Positions 8,158 through 15,366 are shown, counted from the first letter of the stretch. The stretch: 64,000 bases of DNA from Clostridia bacterium (GCA_910575625.1 CAJTFD010000003.1:248001-312000), one strand, 5' to 3'. Translations and numbers: made by a program. Notes: generated by a model not told the origin, from the letters alone.

Positions 8158-8910
8158 TTAAGCCGACTTTTCTCCAATCTGGATTTGCGCGTTAGCATCG
8201 CTGATTTTCTCTGCAAGATACTTTGGCGGGATATAGTTTTCTATGACCATATGCGCATCATTGATGTATCGCCGCTTTAATGCCTTATATGTAGTAAACC
8301 GTCCATTGCTGTCATAAAGCCCAAACTCTCGCTTGATCTGATTGTAAATGTCGGTATACACCTCTGACCGCAGCTTTCTATCACTATAAGCATTGCTTGT
8401 TTTTCCACCCAAGACTTCCACGCCCCTTTTCTTTACTTTGCGGCTGAGTTCATCCGCTTCCGAGCCGTAAAGCGGGATATCATTTTCAAGATGGTCAACC
8501 CTCTTTTCAATCTTGGTTACGCGCTGGTCCACGACAATGACCGCTTTTAGTTCTGTGGACATATTCTCAAATGTATCTGCTGCCTTGAAATAGGACTTCA
8601 CGAGTTTGCGCTGGACTTCCCATGCCAAATCATCTGTGAATGATTTGACGAGCATCAGATAGCCGGATTCTGTCATAAGTACCAGCCCATTAGGAGCGAT
8701 AATATTAAGCTCTGTTTTGGCTTCGTCCGTTTTTCGGACGAAGTAATCTTCACCCTCAACAAAATGCTTTTTGTTGTCATTGAACCGCTTTCTTGCGGTT
8801 CCATCCGGCCTCTCGTGCACCATGTCGATATCCTTGAAAGTTACCACCCTCTGGCCGCTATACTCTTTTACCGCCACCTCGTGATCATTGATTTTAATAA
8901 TTTCATCCAT
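8158..8910 (-). CDS. Phage antirepressor, ORF6N-ORF6C type
   Basis: 250 residues. The N-terminal ~110 residues (EVAVKEYSGQRVVTFKDIDM, then HFVEGEDYFVRK and APNGLVLMTESGYLMLVKSF) match the ORF6N DNA-binding domain of phage antirepressors. A short coiled coil (VVDQRVTKIEKRVDHLEND) leads to an ORF6C-like C-terminal domain (RKLRSEVYTDIYNQIKREFG, then YKALKRRYINDAHMVIENYI). Such proteins promote induction by interfering with the phage repressor. The start at 8910 is 13 nt downstream of GGCGG in the conserved pseudoknot leader. The gene forms a single-gene unit from the promoter at 9012-9045 to the terminator at 8132-8156. Confidence 0.88.
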   Translation of the reverse strand: MDEIIKINDHEVAVKEYSGQRVVTFKDIDMVHERPDGTARKRFNDNKKHFVEGEDYFVRKTDEAKTELNIIAPNGLVLMTESGYLMLVKSFTDDLAWEVQRKLVKSYFKAADTFENMSTELKAVIVVDQRVTKIEKRVDHLENDIPLYGSEADELSRKVKKRGVEVLGGKTSNAYSDRKLRSEVYTDIYNQIKREFGLYDSNGRFTTYKALKRRYINDAHMVIENYIPPKYLAEKISDANAQIQIGEKSA

Positions 8911-9005
8911 ACATTTTACCGCCTTTCCGTAATCGCCTTATCCCGGAGTAGGCAGGGAAACGGTTAAGGCTTACCGCTTTCGTGTTGCAATCACTATCCC
9001 TGCTA
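8911..9005 (-). promoter_or_regulatory. Conserved pseudoknot leader RNA, copy 2 (upstream of the antirepressor)
   Basis: Same architecture as copy 1. The outer stem is AGCAGGGA/TCCCTGCC (9004-8997 with 8958-8951), and the inner stem CGGT/ACCG (8976-8973 with 8964-8961) closes AAGCCTTA. TAAGGC at 8940-8935 can pair with the loop. Against copy 1, two inner-stem pairs change together (A-T to G-C, C-G to T-A) and one outer pair changes (A-T to G-C). Here the leader is out of frame with the downstream gene, so a coding role is unlikely. Control of an antirepressor by an RNA fold recalls the C4 antisense system of phage P1, although sequence identity to C4 is not claimed. Confidence 0.72.
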
Positions 9006-9011
9006 AATATC

Positions 9012-9045
9012 ATGCTACCATATATGGGCAAGCAAGTCGTGCCAT
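9012..9045 (-). promoter_or_regulatory. Phage-family promoter for the antirepressor
   Basis: Leftward ATGGCACGAC, 18-bp spacer counted from CACGAC, then TAGCAT (9017-9012). The predicted start falls at the 5' edge of leader copy 2. Confidence 0.6.
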
Positions 9046-9085
9046 GTTTTCCGCATTATAACACACCGCCCTATGTTTTCCCAAA

Positions 9086-9190
9086 CAAAAAAATGCAGGG
9101 CCTACTTCAATCAGTAAGCCCTGCGTGTTCATGGGATGCGAATCACAAAACCTTTTTGGGGATACGAGGAAAATCAGCATGTCTGCTGAT
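9086..9190 (-). ncRNA. Candidate phage small RNA with own promoter and terminator
   Basis: A promoter of the prophage family (9197-9230) is followed within about 105 nt by a strong terminator: a 12-bp stem GCAGGGCTTACT/AGTAGGCCCTGC (9124-9113 with 9106-9095), loop GATTGA, then TTTTTTT. No credible reading frame fits between. A second hairpin, ATCAGCA-GACA-TGCTGAT, lies near its 5' end. The terminator stem contains AGGGCTTAC, which could form nine pairs (one G-U) with GTAAGCCTT in the hairpin of the neighbouring antirepressor leader. That match lies in a stable stem, so a regulatory contact is only a suggestion. Confidence 0.6.
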
Positions 9191-9196
9191 AGGTGT

Positions 9197-9230
9197 ATGA
9201 TAGCATGGATTTGAAGATGAGTTGTGCCAT
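9197..9230 (-). promoter_or_regulatory. Phage-family promoter for the small-RNA candidate
   Basis: Leftward ATGGCACAAC, 18-bp spacer counted from CACAAC, TATCAT (9202-9197). It begins immediately behind the stop codon of the HTH gene at 9232. Confidence 0.6.
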
Positions 9231-9231
9231 T

Positions 9232-9654
9232 TTATCTCGCCATGCGCTCAAGTTTCTCCACGATGAGCATCTCTGCCCATTCTGGGGGGTCGTGCTTTCC
9301 GGATTCCCAATCCTGGAGCGTACGGACTGGTATCCTAAGTTTGTTGCGCACTTCCACCTGCGTCATGCCAGCCTCCATGCGGGCAGCCTTGATTGGGCTG
9401 TCCACGGTGAAATTGTAATACTGCATAACAATCTCACCGTCCGGATCTACGAAATCAATCCGGTCACCGTCCCGCTCGGGAGAAAGCTCGCCGCTTTGCG
9501 CTGCCTGGTCAATCAAAAAATCTATCACTAAATCAATCGCCTCCGCCGAAGAACCGGCTTCAACCGTCTGACTTTCGTAGATTTCTGAATGGGTTTTTTC
9601 ACCCCTGACCATATCCGCGTCATCAACATAATATCTTACCTCATACTCTCTCAT
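9232..9654 (-). CDS. Phage protein with C-terminal helix-turn-helix
   Basis: 140 residues. The N-terminal ~80 residues are acidic (YYVDDADMVRGEKTHSEIYE) and unassigned. From ~90 onward, IKAARMEAGMTQVEVRNKLR followed by IPVRTLQDWESGKHDPPEW is a XRE-like helix-turn-helix of the kind found in antitoxin-like and YiaG-type regulators. It probably binds DNA, with the acidic half as effector or partner domain. It is the first gene of the regulatory cargo block before the small-RNA candidate and antirepressor. A clean AAGGAGGCA ribosome site precedes the ATG. Confidence 0.7.
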   Translation of the reverse strand: MREYEVRYYVDDADMVRGEKTHSEIYESQTVEAGSSAEAIDLVIDFLIDQAAQSGELSPERDGDRIDFVDPDGEIVMQYYNFTVDSPIKAARMEAGMTQVEVRNKLRIPVRTLQDWESGKHDPPEWAEMLIVEKLERMAR

Positions 9655-9673
9655 TGCAATGCCTCCTTAAAAT

Positions 9674-10039
9674 TTATACTATTACATCCGCAATAAATGC
9701 GTTTACGTCTCCATTTTCCCAATATTTTTCAAATGGGTTCCAATGGAAACCATGCTTCTTGAGAATCCCCTTTATTTTATATGTGTTCCCAGAAACAATT
9801 TTGTCGCATCTGTTGATTGTTACTTCGCAGAAATTGATAACTGCTGTGAAGTAATTGTATTTGCGATTATTGATGATATTTTCCATTTTCTCGTTTTCTG
9901 CTGCTTTTCTTTTGGCTTCCGCCCATGATTCTTTCAGGCATTCGCCGAAAGTTTTTTTCTTTTTTCCGTAGATATCTTTCTCGCATACGCCATATTTCTT
10001 CCAAGCATTTTGCATGATTTTTGATTTATTATATTTCAT
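9674..10039 (-). CDS. Phage/plasmid-type hypothetical protein
   Basis: 121 residues, strongly basic. The N-terminus (MKYNKSKIMQNAWKKYGVCE then KTFGECLKESWAEAKRKA) is a module I recognise from many phage and plasmid proteins of Firmicutes, placed before variable C-terminal parts. The C-terminal half (SGNTYKIKGILKKHGFHWNP then FEKYWENGDV) looks like a small DNA- or RNA-binding fold. No enzyme motif is visible. It lies 20 bp upstream of the HTH gene and probably shares its transcript. Confidence 0.6.
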   Translation of the reverse strand: MKYNKSKIMQNAWKKYGVCEKDIYGKKKKTFGECLKESWAEAKRKAAENEKMENIINNRKYNYFTAVINFCEVTINRCDKIVSGNTYKIKGILKKHGFHWNPFEKYWENGDVNAFIADVIV

Positions 10040-10146
10040 CCCCTTATCCCCCTGCGATTAAGTGCTGTGTTATTTGTTGATATTATCATAACGCGAATTT
10101 CGTGTGTTGTCAATAGGTTTTTCAAAAAAATAACGGAAACAGTTAT

Positions 10147-10557
10147 TCACCGTTTCCGCTTCCTTGCCGCCGCGATCATTTCGTCGGCGAGAGCAACCGC
10201 GCTTTTTCCTCTCGATTTTGCTTGTTTTCCTAAGTCACTTGCAAATCTTGTAATGTTTTGGTTTTTCAGCAAATCAATCACTTCTCCGTACGTTTTTCTT
10301 GAATTTACGGATTCTTCGATGATTTTATATGCACCTTTCATTGAATCCGCGTCCTCTTTTGATACATATCTTTTCTGCCCTCCGTCATTTACCATTCCGG
10401 AGGTACTATTTGCTTTCGCGGTAAGAAAAACGCTCTCCGCCAGATTTTCGGCATATTGCTTCTGCTTATCTGTTCCTGACTTTCCGCCAAGAGACATGCG
10501 GCTAAAACCGGATTTTCCGTTTCCACTTTTTTTGAATCCGCTGCTACCTTTGGCCAT
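10147..10557 (-). CDS. Phage protein with MAKGSSGF N-terminal tag, copy A
   Basis: 136 residues from ATG at 10557, with an AAAGGAGTGTGGGCA ribosome site. The first residues, MAKGSSGFKKSGNGKSGF, are basic and Gly/Ser-rich, like a flexible tag. The rest is a soluble helical domain (SKEDADSMKGAYKIIEESVN, and a C-terminal AAARKRKR). The adjacent upstream gene begins with the same MAKGSSGF. I recognise this N-terminus from cargo proteins of Clostridia phages and integrative elements, where function is unknown. The tag may direct the two proteins to a common partner or packaging site; that is speculation. Confidence 0.65.
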   Translation of the reverse strand: MAKGSSGFKKSGNGKSGFSRMSLGGKSGTDKQKQYAENLAESVFLTAKANSTSGMVNDGGQKRYVSKEDADSMKGAYKIIEESVNSRKTYGEVIDLLKNQNITRFASDLGKQAKSRGKSAVALADEMIAAARKRKR

Positions 10558-10588
10558 TGCCCACACTCCTTTAAATCACATTTTGCTT

Positions 10589-11203
10589 TTAATCATACAC
10601 TTTGCTTTCTGTATATTTTCTCCACTTTTTCTTCATTTCCTTTATTGTTGCGGAGACACTTTTTCCACTGGCAATTTTGTTCATCGCTTCTTTTCCAAGC
10701 GATGATTTTACGGAATTTGAAGAATGAAAGAAACTTTGAGCGGTTAGATACGCAGAGGCTCTAGGGTATTTTTTTGCAACGGCGGAGGCTGTATTACTTT
10801 TTGTGGTTCCTTGTATTATCAGGTCTCCTCGATCAATACTCCTATTAAAAATCATTCTTTGGTTGTTATCATATTCTATGGCAGATTTTAATTCGCTCAA
10901 ACCAGGAACATTCTTGGCGAAAGCTTCTTTTTCCAATTTTCGTTGATCAATAGCAGCCTTCGCGACATCTCTCGGAAGAATCATCCTTCCGGAAATTACA
11001 GGGTCATAAATCCCAGCTTTTTTTATTGCTTCCGACATTTTTTGCATTTCTTGTTTGCTCAATTCCTGATATCCTAAAATCTCTTGACTTTTTCCAGATT
11101 TTGTAGTAACAACGCCTTCTTTTATTGTATAATTTCCAATCTGTATTTTCTCCCCGACCGAAACAGGCTTGTTATTACTAAATCCGCTACTACCTTTGGC
11201 CAT
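10589..11203 (-). CDS. Phage protein with MAKGSSGF N-terminal tag, copy B
   Basis: 204 residues. The first eight residues are identical to the downstream gene, and the first 24 bases are nearly identical at DNA level too. After the tag the proteins diverge. Here the body begins VSVGEKIQIGNYTIKEGVVT and continues with long helices ending in MKKKWRKYTESKVY. No catalytic motif is seen. Upstream, a run of ten G/C bases (11231-11240) sits in the untranslated gap before the ribosome site AGGAGGAA. Confidence 0.65.
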   Translation of the reverse strand: MAKGSSGFSNNKPVSVGEKIQIGNYTIKEGVVTTKSGKSQEILGYQELSKQEMQKMSEAIKKAGIYDPVISGRMILPRDVAKAAIDQRKLEKEAFAKNVPGLSELKSAIEYDNNQRMIFNRSIDRGDLIIQGTTKSNTASAVAKKYPRASAYLTAQSFFHSSNSVKSSLGKEAMNKIASGKSVSATIKEMKKKWRKYTESKVYD

Positions 11204-11250
11204 ATTTCCTCCTTCCTCCCGAAACCAATCGGGGGGGGGGATCTGATTTA

Positions 11251-12054
11251 TTATCCTTCACATATTGCTTTTCTAAATTTGTCCTGGAACGGCTTTACCC
11301 TGATAATATTCCCCTTGCACTCATCCGGAACAGTGCCGTAAAAGATGATGCAGGACGGATTCAGCCGCCGCACCATTTCATGGTATCCGTCTATCAGCAT
11401 ACGCCTGTCACGCTCATTTTTCATACAACCAACAGAAGATATTGCCACAACACTATTTTCTGGCTCACCATCAAAACAGAAATCCCATGACGGCTCATAA
11501 CTCCATGTGACCGTTGGTATAACCTTAACTCCGTTCTCCTGCAAGTATGCGCCTATCCAATGCTTACGATAATGATTAAATACCTGTACTGCCCGAGGAA
11601 AGTCTGCATATGGGGAGAAGTCGGGAGAAAACACATATTTGAACCGTCGTAGCATATCAAGGTATCTGTTGGGATTCGCCCACAACCGGTTGAATTGGTA
11701 ATCATCTACGAAGAAATGGACCGCCTTATTCTCCGGATCTTTCTCTCTCATAGCATAGTTAAAACCGATAAACTCCTCCGACTCATCAATGTCGTACACG
11801 CCCTCTATCGGCGGTATATCATTCGCGCCTACACCGTCAAAGATACGTTTCTCGCAATTTTCATAGAATTTCGTCTGCCGATAGAGGATATCGCCACGCT
11901 TGCGTCGCTTCTTGCCACAGCTCTTTTTCTTGGGCTTAGGTGGATCCGGAGACGTGACATAAAAGTTTTCTGTCGAAATGTTCAAATTTGTTATGTTGAT
12001 ATTTTGTTTTTCATCCATATAGTCGTATATATCGATTTGTTTACCCCAGCACAT
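11251..12054 (-). CDS. DUF4417 family protein
   Basis: 267 residues. The N-terminal ~55 residues are disordered and end in a Lys/Arg run (KKKSCGKKRRKRGD). From ~95 onward the DUF4417 pattern is clear: HFFVDDYQFNRLWANPNRYL, FSPDFSPYADFPRAVQVFNH, HWIGAYLQENGVKVIPTVTW, and CIIFYGTVPDECKG near the end. This family is common in phages and mobile elements of Firmicutes, and its biochemical role is not established. The frame overlaps the end of the Gp15 gene by 14 bp. The start is uncertain because no clear ribosome site precedes 12054, and an internal ATG (MDEKQN) at 12018 is possible. Confidence 0.75.
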   Translation of the reverse strand: MCWGKQIDIYDYMDEKQNINITNLNISTENFYVTSPDPPKPKKKSCGKKRRKRGDILYRQTKFYENCEKRIFDGVGANDIPPIEGVYDIDESEEFIGFNYAMREKDPENKAVHFFVDDYQFNRLWANPNRYLDMLRRFKYVFSPDFSPYADFPRAVQVFNHYRKHWIGAYLQENGVKVIPTVTWSYEPSWDFCFDGEPENSVVAISSVGCMKNERDRRMLIDGYHEMVRRLNPSCIIFYGTVPDECKGNIIRVKPFQDKFRKAICEG

Positions 12055-12634
12055 CCTTCAATATAGCCTCGTTCTCCGCTTCCTCCTCAAGCTCCTCTTT
12101 AGTCTTTGGTTTTCTGAGCCGCACCAGCTCCTTATTCCTTGAGACAAATTCTTTTTCGTACTTTTCCAACTTCTTCCCTCTGTTCAGTTTGTGCCGAATC
12201 CCCGTGACATAAGAGAAAGTCCCCTCCCCTATTTCACGGAAATACCCCAGGAACGTCCACCAGTGCATGTATCCGATTTCCCGCGTCTCTCTTCCGGCCA
12301 CTTTATTGACAGCCGAGAAAATCATCTGCTCGTCCTGCTTCCAGTCATACACAGGCTTTTCAAGCACAACACCGTCTGGGATTCCTGCCGAAATGAACCA
12401 TTGTATCTGCTTTTGCGCTTCTTCTATATTGAATCCATCCCGGACGGCCTCTATGACATCCATGGGACAAGAAAAACATTCAAAAATCAGATATGTAACA
12501 ACAATGCATTTTTCCTGATCGGATAACTCCGGGTCAGAAAAAACCTCGAAGACCTGGAGTGCATTGCGGTAATCGGGGCGGATCGGATAATCCTCCCCCT
12601 CAACCGACAATGATTCTGGTAGTGCGCCAATCAT
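12041..12634 (-). CDS. Bacteriophage Gp15 family tail-assembly protein
   Basis: 197 residues, recognisable as the Gp15 family of Gram-positive siphoviruses: YPIRPDYRNALQVFEVFSDP, then AGIPDGVVLEKPVYDWKQDE and IGYMHWWTFLGYFREIGEGT. These proteins sit between the tail-tube and tape-measure genes and are thought to act as tail-assembly chaperones. The C-terminus is a charged coiled coil. It overlaps the upstream gene by 4 bp. It normally abuts the tape-measure gene, but here the cargo block intervenes. Confidence 0.88.
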   Translation of the reverse strand: MIGALPESLSVEGEDYPIRPDYRNALQVFEVFSDPELSDQEKCIVVTYLIFECFSCPMDVIEAVRDGFNIEEAQKQIQWFISAGIPDGVVLEKPVYDWKQDEQMIFSAVNKVAGRETREIGYMHWWTFLGYFREIGEGTFSYVTGIRHKLNRGKKLEKYEKEFVSRNKELVRLRKPKTKEELEEEAENEAILKDVLG

Positions 12635-13134
12635 TTTTGCGGACCCTTGTGGTCGCGTGGCTTGTATTTTTCCATGCGCTGCAGGCTTATGTTTTGGGCC
12701 TGCTCCACTTTTTTATCAAATATCTGCTCCATGATCGGTATCATCGTGGCAAAAAAGGCCATGATCAGCGAGAGGTCCGGGGCGAAATCCTGTTTAGCCT
12801 CATACCAGTCCCGAAAAGACAATTTTGCTGTGCCTTCGCCAAAAATCCCATCGATCACCTCACATGCCTGCTCCGAAAACTTCGAGTTGACCGTTGCCAT
12901 CCCGTCAACCTTTTTTGATATCGCTGCAGCATCGTCATTTTCCTCATCGATATCCCCAATCTCATCCATCTCCCGCGGGATCCCGTCAGATATCTCAATG
13001 ATTTTCTGATATCCATCTGTAAACTTTTTAAAGAAGGTTGCATCGTTGGACAGGACTTTTACCTTATCCCCGTACTTGTTTAAGATTATCTCATCTACCT
13101 CTGCCTCCGGGAGGTTCAAACTATATTGCGCCAT
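12631..13134 (-). CDS. Tail-assembly chaperone-like protein
   Basis: 167 residues, acidic, beginning MAQYSLNLPEAEVDEIILNK. It lies between the tail tube and Gp15, the position of the first tail chaperone. A Phe/Met-rich helix (LIMAFFATMIPIMEQIFDKK) and a basic C-terminus fit a chaperone that shields the tape measure. No slippery sequence was identified at the junction with Gp15. The genes overlap through ATGA, so coupling is by re-initiation rather than an obvious frameshift. Confidence 0.75.
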   Translation of the reverse strand: MAQYSLNLPEAEVDEIILNKYGDKVKVLSNDATFFKKFTDGYQKIIEISDGIPREMDEIGDIDEENDDAAAISKKVDGMATVNSKFSEQACEVIDGIFGEGTAKLSFRDWYEAKQDFAPDLSLIMAFFATMIPIMEQIFDKKVEQAQNISLQRMEKYKPRDHKGPQK

Positions 13135-13158
13135 GCCTACTCCTTTCTAATTTATGTT

Positions 13159-13698
13159 TTAATCGCTCAGGGATTTCCCTGCCTCACTCTGGACCGGTGT
13201 GCCAGATGCGCCGCCGGCTGTAAATGTTGGAACTTTATTTGCTACAGATACGCTCCCTTGCGTTCTGTTCCCATCCTCATTGATTGTAAATGGGATAGCA
13301 TAGCCCGAAGTGCTTCCGCCGTCATTGTCGACCACAATCTTGACCGGTACGCTGTACCCTGTCCCGGTTGCGGTGGTCGTCCCGGTATCCTTGACCTCGA
13401 TATCCAACGTTGCTACAATCATCGTAGCGGATGTATGCTCGTCATCTACTGCCAGGTTATCCGCAATATACTGGATAGGCTCATAAATAGCATCCTCTTC
13501 CCTAGCTATGTATTCGTTTGACATAGACGGCGTATAGCCGTTATTCACGAATGTCGTTTCGCCCTGGACGTTTTTGATTGTTTCCGTGTCTGGGTTTGTG
13601 TCGATAGACAGGTCGTCGGAATCTTTACCCAGACAAGTATACTCCTTGTTGTCAAATGTTAACCACATAGCGCGCCGTCCGCGCAAAATCTTACCCAT
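13159..13698 (-). CDS. Major tail tube protein
   Basis: 179 residues with a good AAAGGAGC ribosome site. The opening AMWLTFDNKEYTCLGKDSDD and the middle VVDNDGGSTSGYAIPFTINE are typical of the Clostridia siphovirus tail-tube protein, whose rings stack to form the tail. The gene stands between connector/terminator-type genes and the tail chaperones. The Gly/Thr-rich C-terminal tail is probably disordered. Confidence 0.85.
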   Translation of the reverse strand: MGKILRGRRAMWLTFDNKEYTCLGKDSDDLSIDTNPDTETIKNVQGETTFVNNGYTPSMSNEYIAREEDAIYEPIQYIADNLAVDDEHTSATMIVATLDIEVKDTGTTTATGTGYSVPVKIVVDNDGGSTSGYAIPFTINEDGNRTQGSVSVANKVPTFTAGGASGTPVQSEAGKSLSD

Positions 13699-13766
13699 TT
13701 TGCTCCTTTCTACCCATAACTTTTAAGGGTCAGCGACTTGCTTCCAACCTGCAAGCCGGCGATAAT

Positions 13767-14216
13767 TTATTCAACTTCATATTCCATCACCACATTAGCG
13801 GCAAACACGGTTGACTTGTCCCCCTCAACCTCTTCCACATCCGGAAAGCTGCCGCCTGCGGTAATCTTTGTTATTGTTCTGTTTCCGGTCAGCTGGGGAA
13901 GGTTCTGAATGTCCTCAAGCCACCCGGTAATGTTGTCCACTACTGCCTGTGCATTTATCATCTGCCCGTTGCCCTGTGGAAAACTCTGATAGGCAATCTG
14001 GATAGTCAGTTCCGCTGTGAAGCCGCCAAGTACGTTTCTTTTTTTGATGCTGCCTCCGGCCGTTATGATGTACACGCACTTTCCGACGTCCTTTGAGTTG
14101 TACTTGACCTTTGCGTCCTTCGGGATATACGGGCACTCCGCAATCAGTTCCAGAAGCATTTCCCCGACCTTATCATATTCGGTTTTTGACAGGCGTTCTT
14201 TGATTTCTTCGGGCAT
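13767..14216 (-). CDS. Tail terminator / minor capsid-type protein
   Basis: 149 residues. The pattern (ELIAECPYIPKDAKVKYNSK, then AELTIQIAYQSFPQGNGQMI and VEGDKSTVFAANVVMEYEVE) and the position directly before the tail tube fit the tail-terminator/minor-capsid proteins that close the head-tail joint. Residues ~60-150 look like a mixed alpha/beta fold. Exact family not assigned. Confidence 0.7.
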   Translation of the reverse strand: MPEEIKERLSKTEYDKVGEMLLELIAECPYIPKDAKVKYNSKDVGKCVYIITAGGSIKKRNVLGGFTAELTIQIAYQSFPQGNGQMINAQAVVDNITGWLEDIQNLPQLTGNRTITKITAGGSFPDVEEVEGDKSTVFAANVVMEYEVE

Positions 14217-14226
14217 AGGCTACCTC

Positions 14227-14586
14227 TTACAAAATATCCAGTTCCGCAAAGACTTTGTAAATCTTCGGGGACTGAATGGCGAACCAGTCAACCATTTCCT
14301 CATTTTTTGCCCATTGTTCAGTACTGTTGGAATTGCTTGAAAGTCCGCTCTCATTCAGAAAAGCGTGAGTGATTTCGTGACGCAGATTCCAGTTTGTGAG
14401 ATATGCTTTGCTTTCCTCGGTTTCGCCTTTGCACTTATCAAATAAGGCAATAGCGATTAGTTTTTTGGCTTCGTTACAATAACCGCCATACTGACCGATT
14501 TCGGCGTTCATATCCTCCGCAATTTCTTCATCACTTTTAAAAGCAATTCGGTATTCAGTCCCAAGTACATTTATTTTGTCTTTCAA
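14227..14586 (-). CDS. Small zincin-like (HExxH) protein inside the head-tail module
   Basis: 119 residues. LRHEITHAFLNESGL carries the HExxH zinc-protease signature around residue 70, with a conserved-looking EE(M)VDWFAIQ segment downstream that could supply the third ligand. It is much shorter than phage prohead proteases and resembles IrrE/ImmA-like and SprT-like minimal peptidase folds. It is inserted between two connector genes (1-bp spacing to the upstream gene). It may be a head-maturation factor or a moron gene. The motif is seen; activity is inferred. Confidence 0.65.
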   Translation of the reverse strand: MKDKINVLGTEYRIAFKSDEEIAEDMNAEIGQYGGYCNEAKKLIAIALFDKCKGETEESKAYLTNWNLRHEITHAFLNESGLSSNSNSTEQWAKNEEMVDWFAIQSPKIYKVFAELDIL

Positions 14587-15057
14587 TTATCTTCCTCCAA
14601 TCTCAAACCTCGGTATCAGAGTATAAACGTCCACCGTATCAACGCTAAACGCATACCCGAATTTTGTCTTGATATGCTCAAAAAATCCGCCGGGGTACTT
14701 GGTTTCGTCTTGGTCTATCAGTCCGACAGGCACATCAATGTCAATGCCTAATTCCGCTTTCTTGACGACAACGAAGAAATTCTTCCCCTCTGTGTCAAGT
14801 GTGAAGCTATCAAGCATTTCATCAGTGGTGAGGTCGTTCCACACTTCCGGCGCCTTATACGGTTTTGGCAGATTGACATTCGGGATTTTAACCACGCACA
14901 CGCTGGCGTTTTCCATGCCGCTTGCCTTCTGGTTCGCTCCCTGCGTCAGTTCCACCCGGACATTATCAAAACGTGTACCGAAATATGTTTCCGTTTCCAT
15001 CAGTCCGTTTATGTAGCGGTTATAGATAACCACGCTGTCAACATAGCCTATTCCCAT
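14587..15057 (-). CDS. Minor capsid / head-tail joining protein
   Basis: 156 residues, beginning MGIGYVDSVVIYNRYINGLM. It resembles the small minor-capsid proteins of Clostridia siphoviruses (DUF6751-like, from memory). The body is beta-rich (GKNFFVVVKKAELGIDIDVP, then YAFSVDTVDVYTLIPRFE). It is preceded by GAGGTGATGTT. A diverged, stop-containing copy of its 5' end lies upstream at 15244-15366. Confidence 0.7.
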   Translation of the reverse strand: MGIGYVDSVVIYNRYINGLMETETYFGTRFDNVRVELTQGANQKASGMENASVCVVKIPNVNLPKPYKAPEVWNDLTTDEMLDSFTLDTEGKNFFVVVKKAELGIDIDVPVGLIDQDETKYPGGFFEHIKTKFGYAFSVDTVDVYTLIPRFEIGGR

Positions 15058-15070
15058 AACATCACCTCGT

Positions 15071-15247
15071 TTAATAATTCTTGGTGATTTTCAAATATCC
15101 GCATTTTTTACAACGATGTGTCCACTTCATACCAATTATCGGTTTGTAATATGGCGCAAATGTTCCATCATAAACAAGTGTGCGGTCAATTTCTTCATAA
15201 TCATGCTGACAAAACAGCGAACGAATATAATCAAAAATTTTTCTCAT
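15071..15247 (-). CDS. Small zinc-binding-type phage protein
   Basis: 58 residues with a strong GGAGGAAGC ribosome site before the ATG at 15247. The protein is basic/aromatic and ends in HRCKKCGYLKITKNY. With CQHDY near residue 13 this gives a possible C..H....C..C zinc site. It overlaps the upstream remnant by ATGA. Function unknown. Confidence 0.6.
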   Translation of the reverse strand: MRKIFDYIRSLFCQHDYEEIDRTLVYDGTFAPYYKPIIGMKWTHRCKKCGYLKITKNY

Positions 15248-15366
15248 GCTTCCTCCGGCTCCCGCGGTTCTTTTGGTTCCTCTGGCTTCTCCACTGGCTT
15301 ATCCTTCGGCGGTCTGCTTACGTAGCGGTTATAGGCAACCACGCTGTCAACTTAGTTAACACCCAC
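15244..15366 (-). pseudogene. Remnant: duplicated start of the minor-capsid gene joined to a connector-type tail
   Basis: Starting at GTG (15366) the frame reads MGVN, a TAA stop, then VDSVVAYNRYVSRPPKDKP and a Pro/Glu-rich tail ending at 15244. It parallels the real minor-capsid start (MGIGYVDSVVIYNRYINGLM) with Tyr-5 changed to stop. The following SRPPKD resembles the end of the connector gene at 16108 (SRPPEAKK). It looks like a recombination scar between phage modules. Confidence 0.7.

Noticed and set aside
9012-9045. Sigma-54 promoter (TGGCAC...TTGC)
   Set aside because: The GG-GC spacing is wrong for sigma-54, while the site fits the prophage promoter family with an 18-bp spacer.
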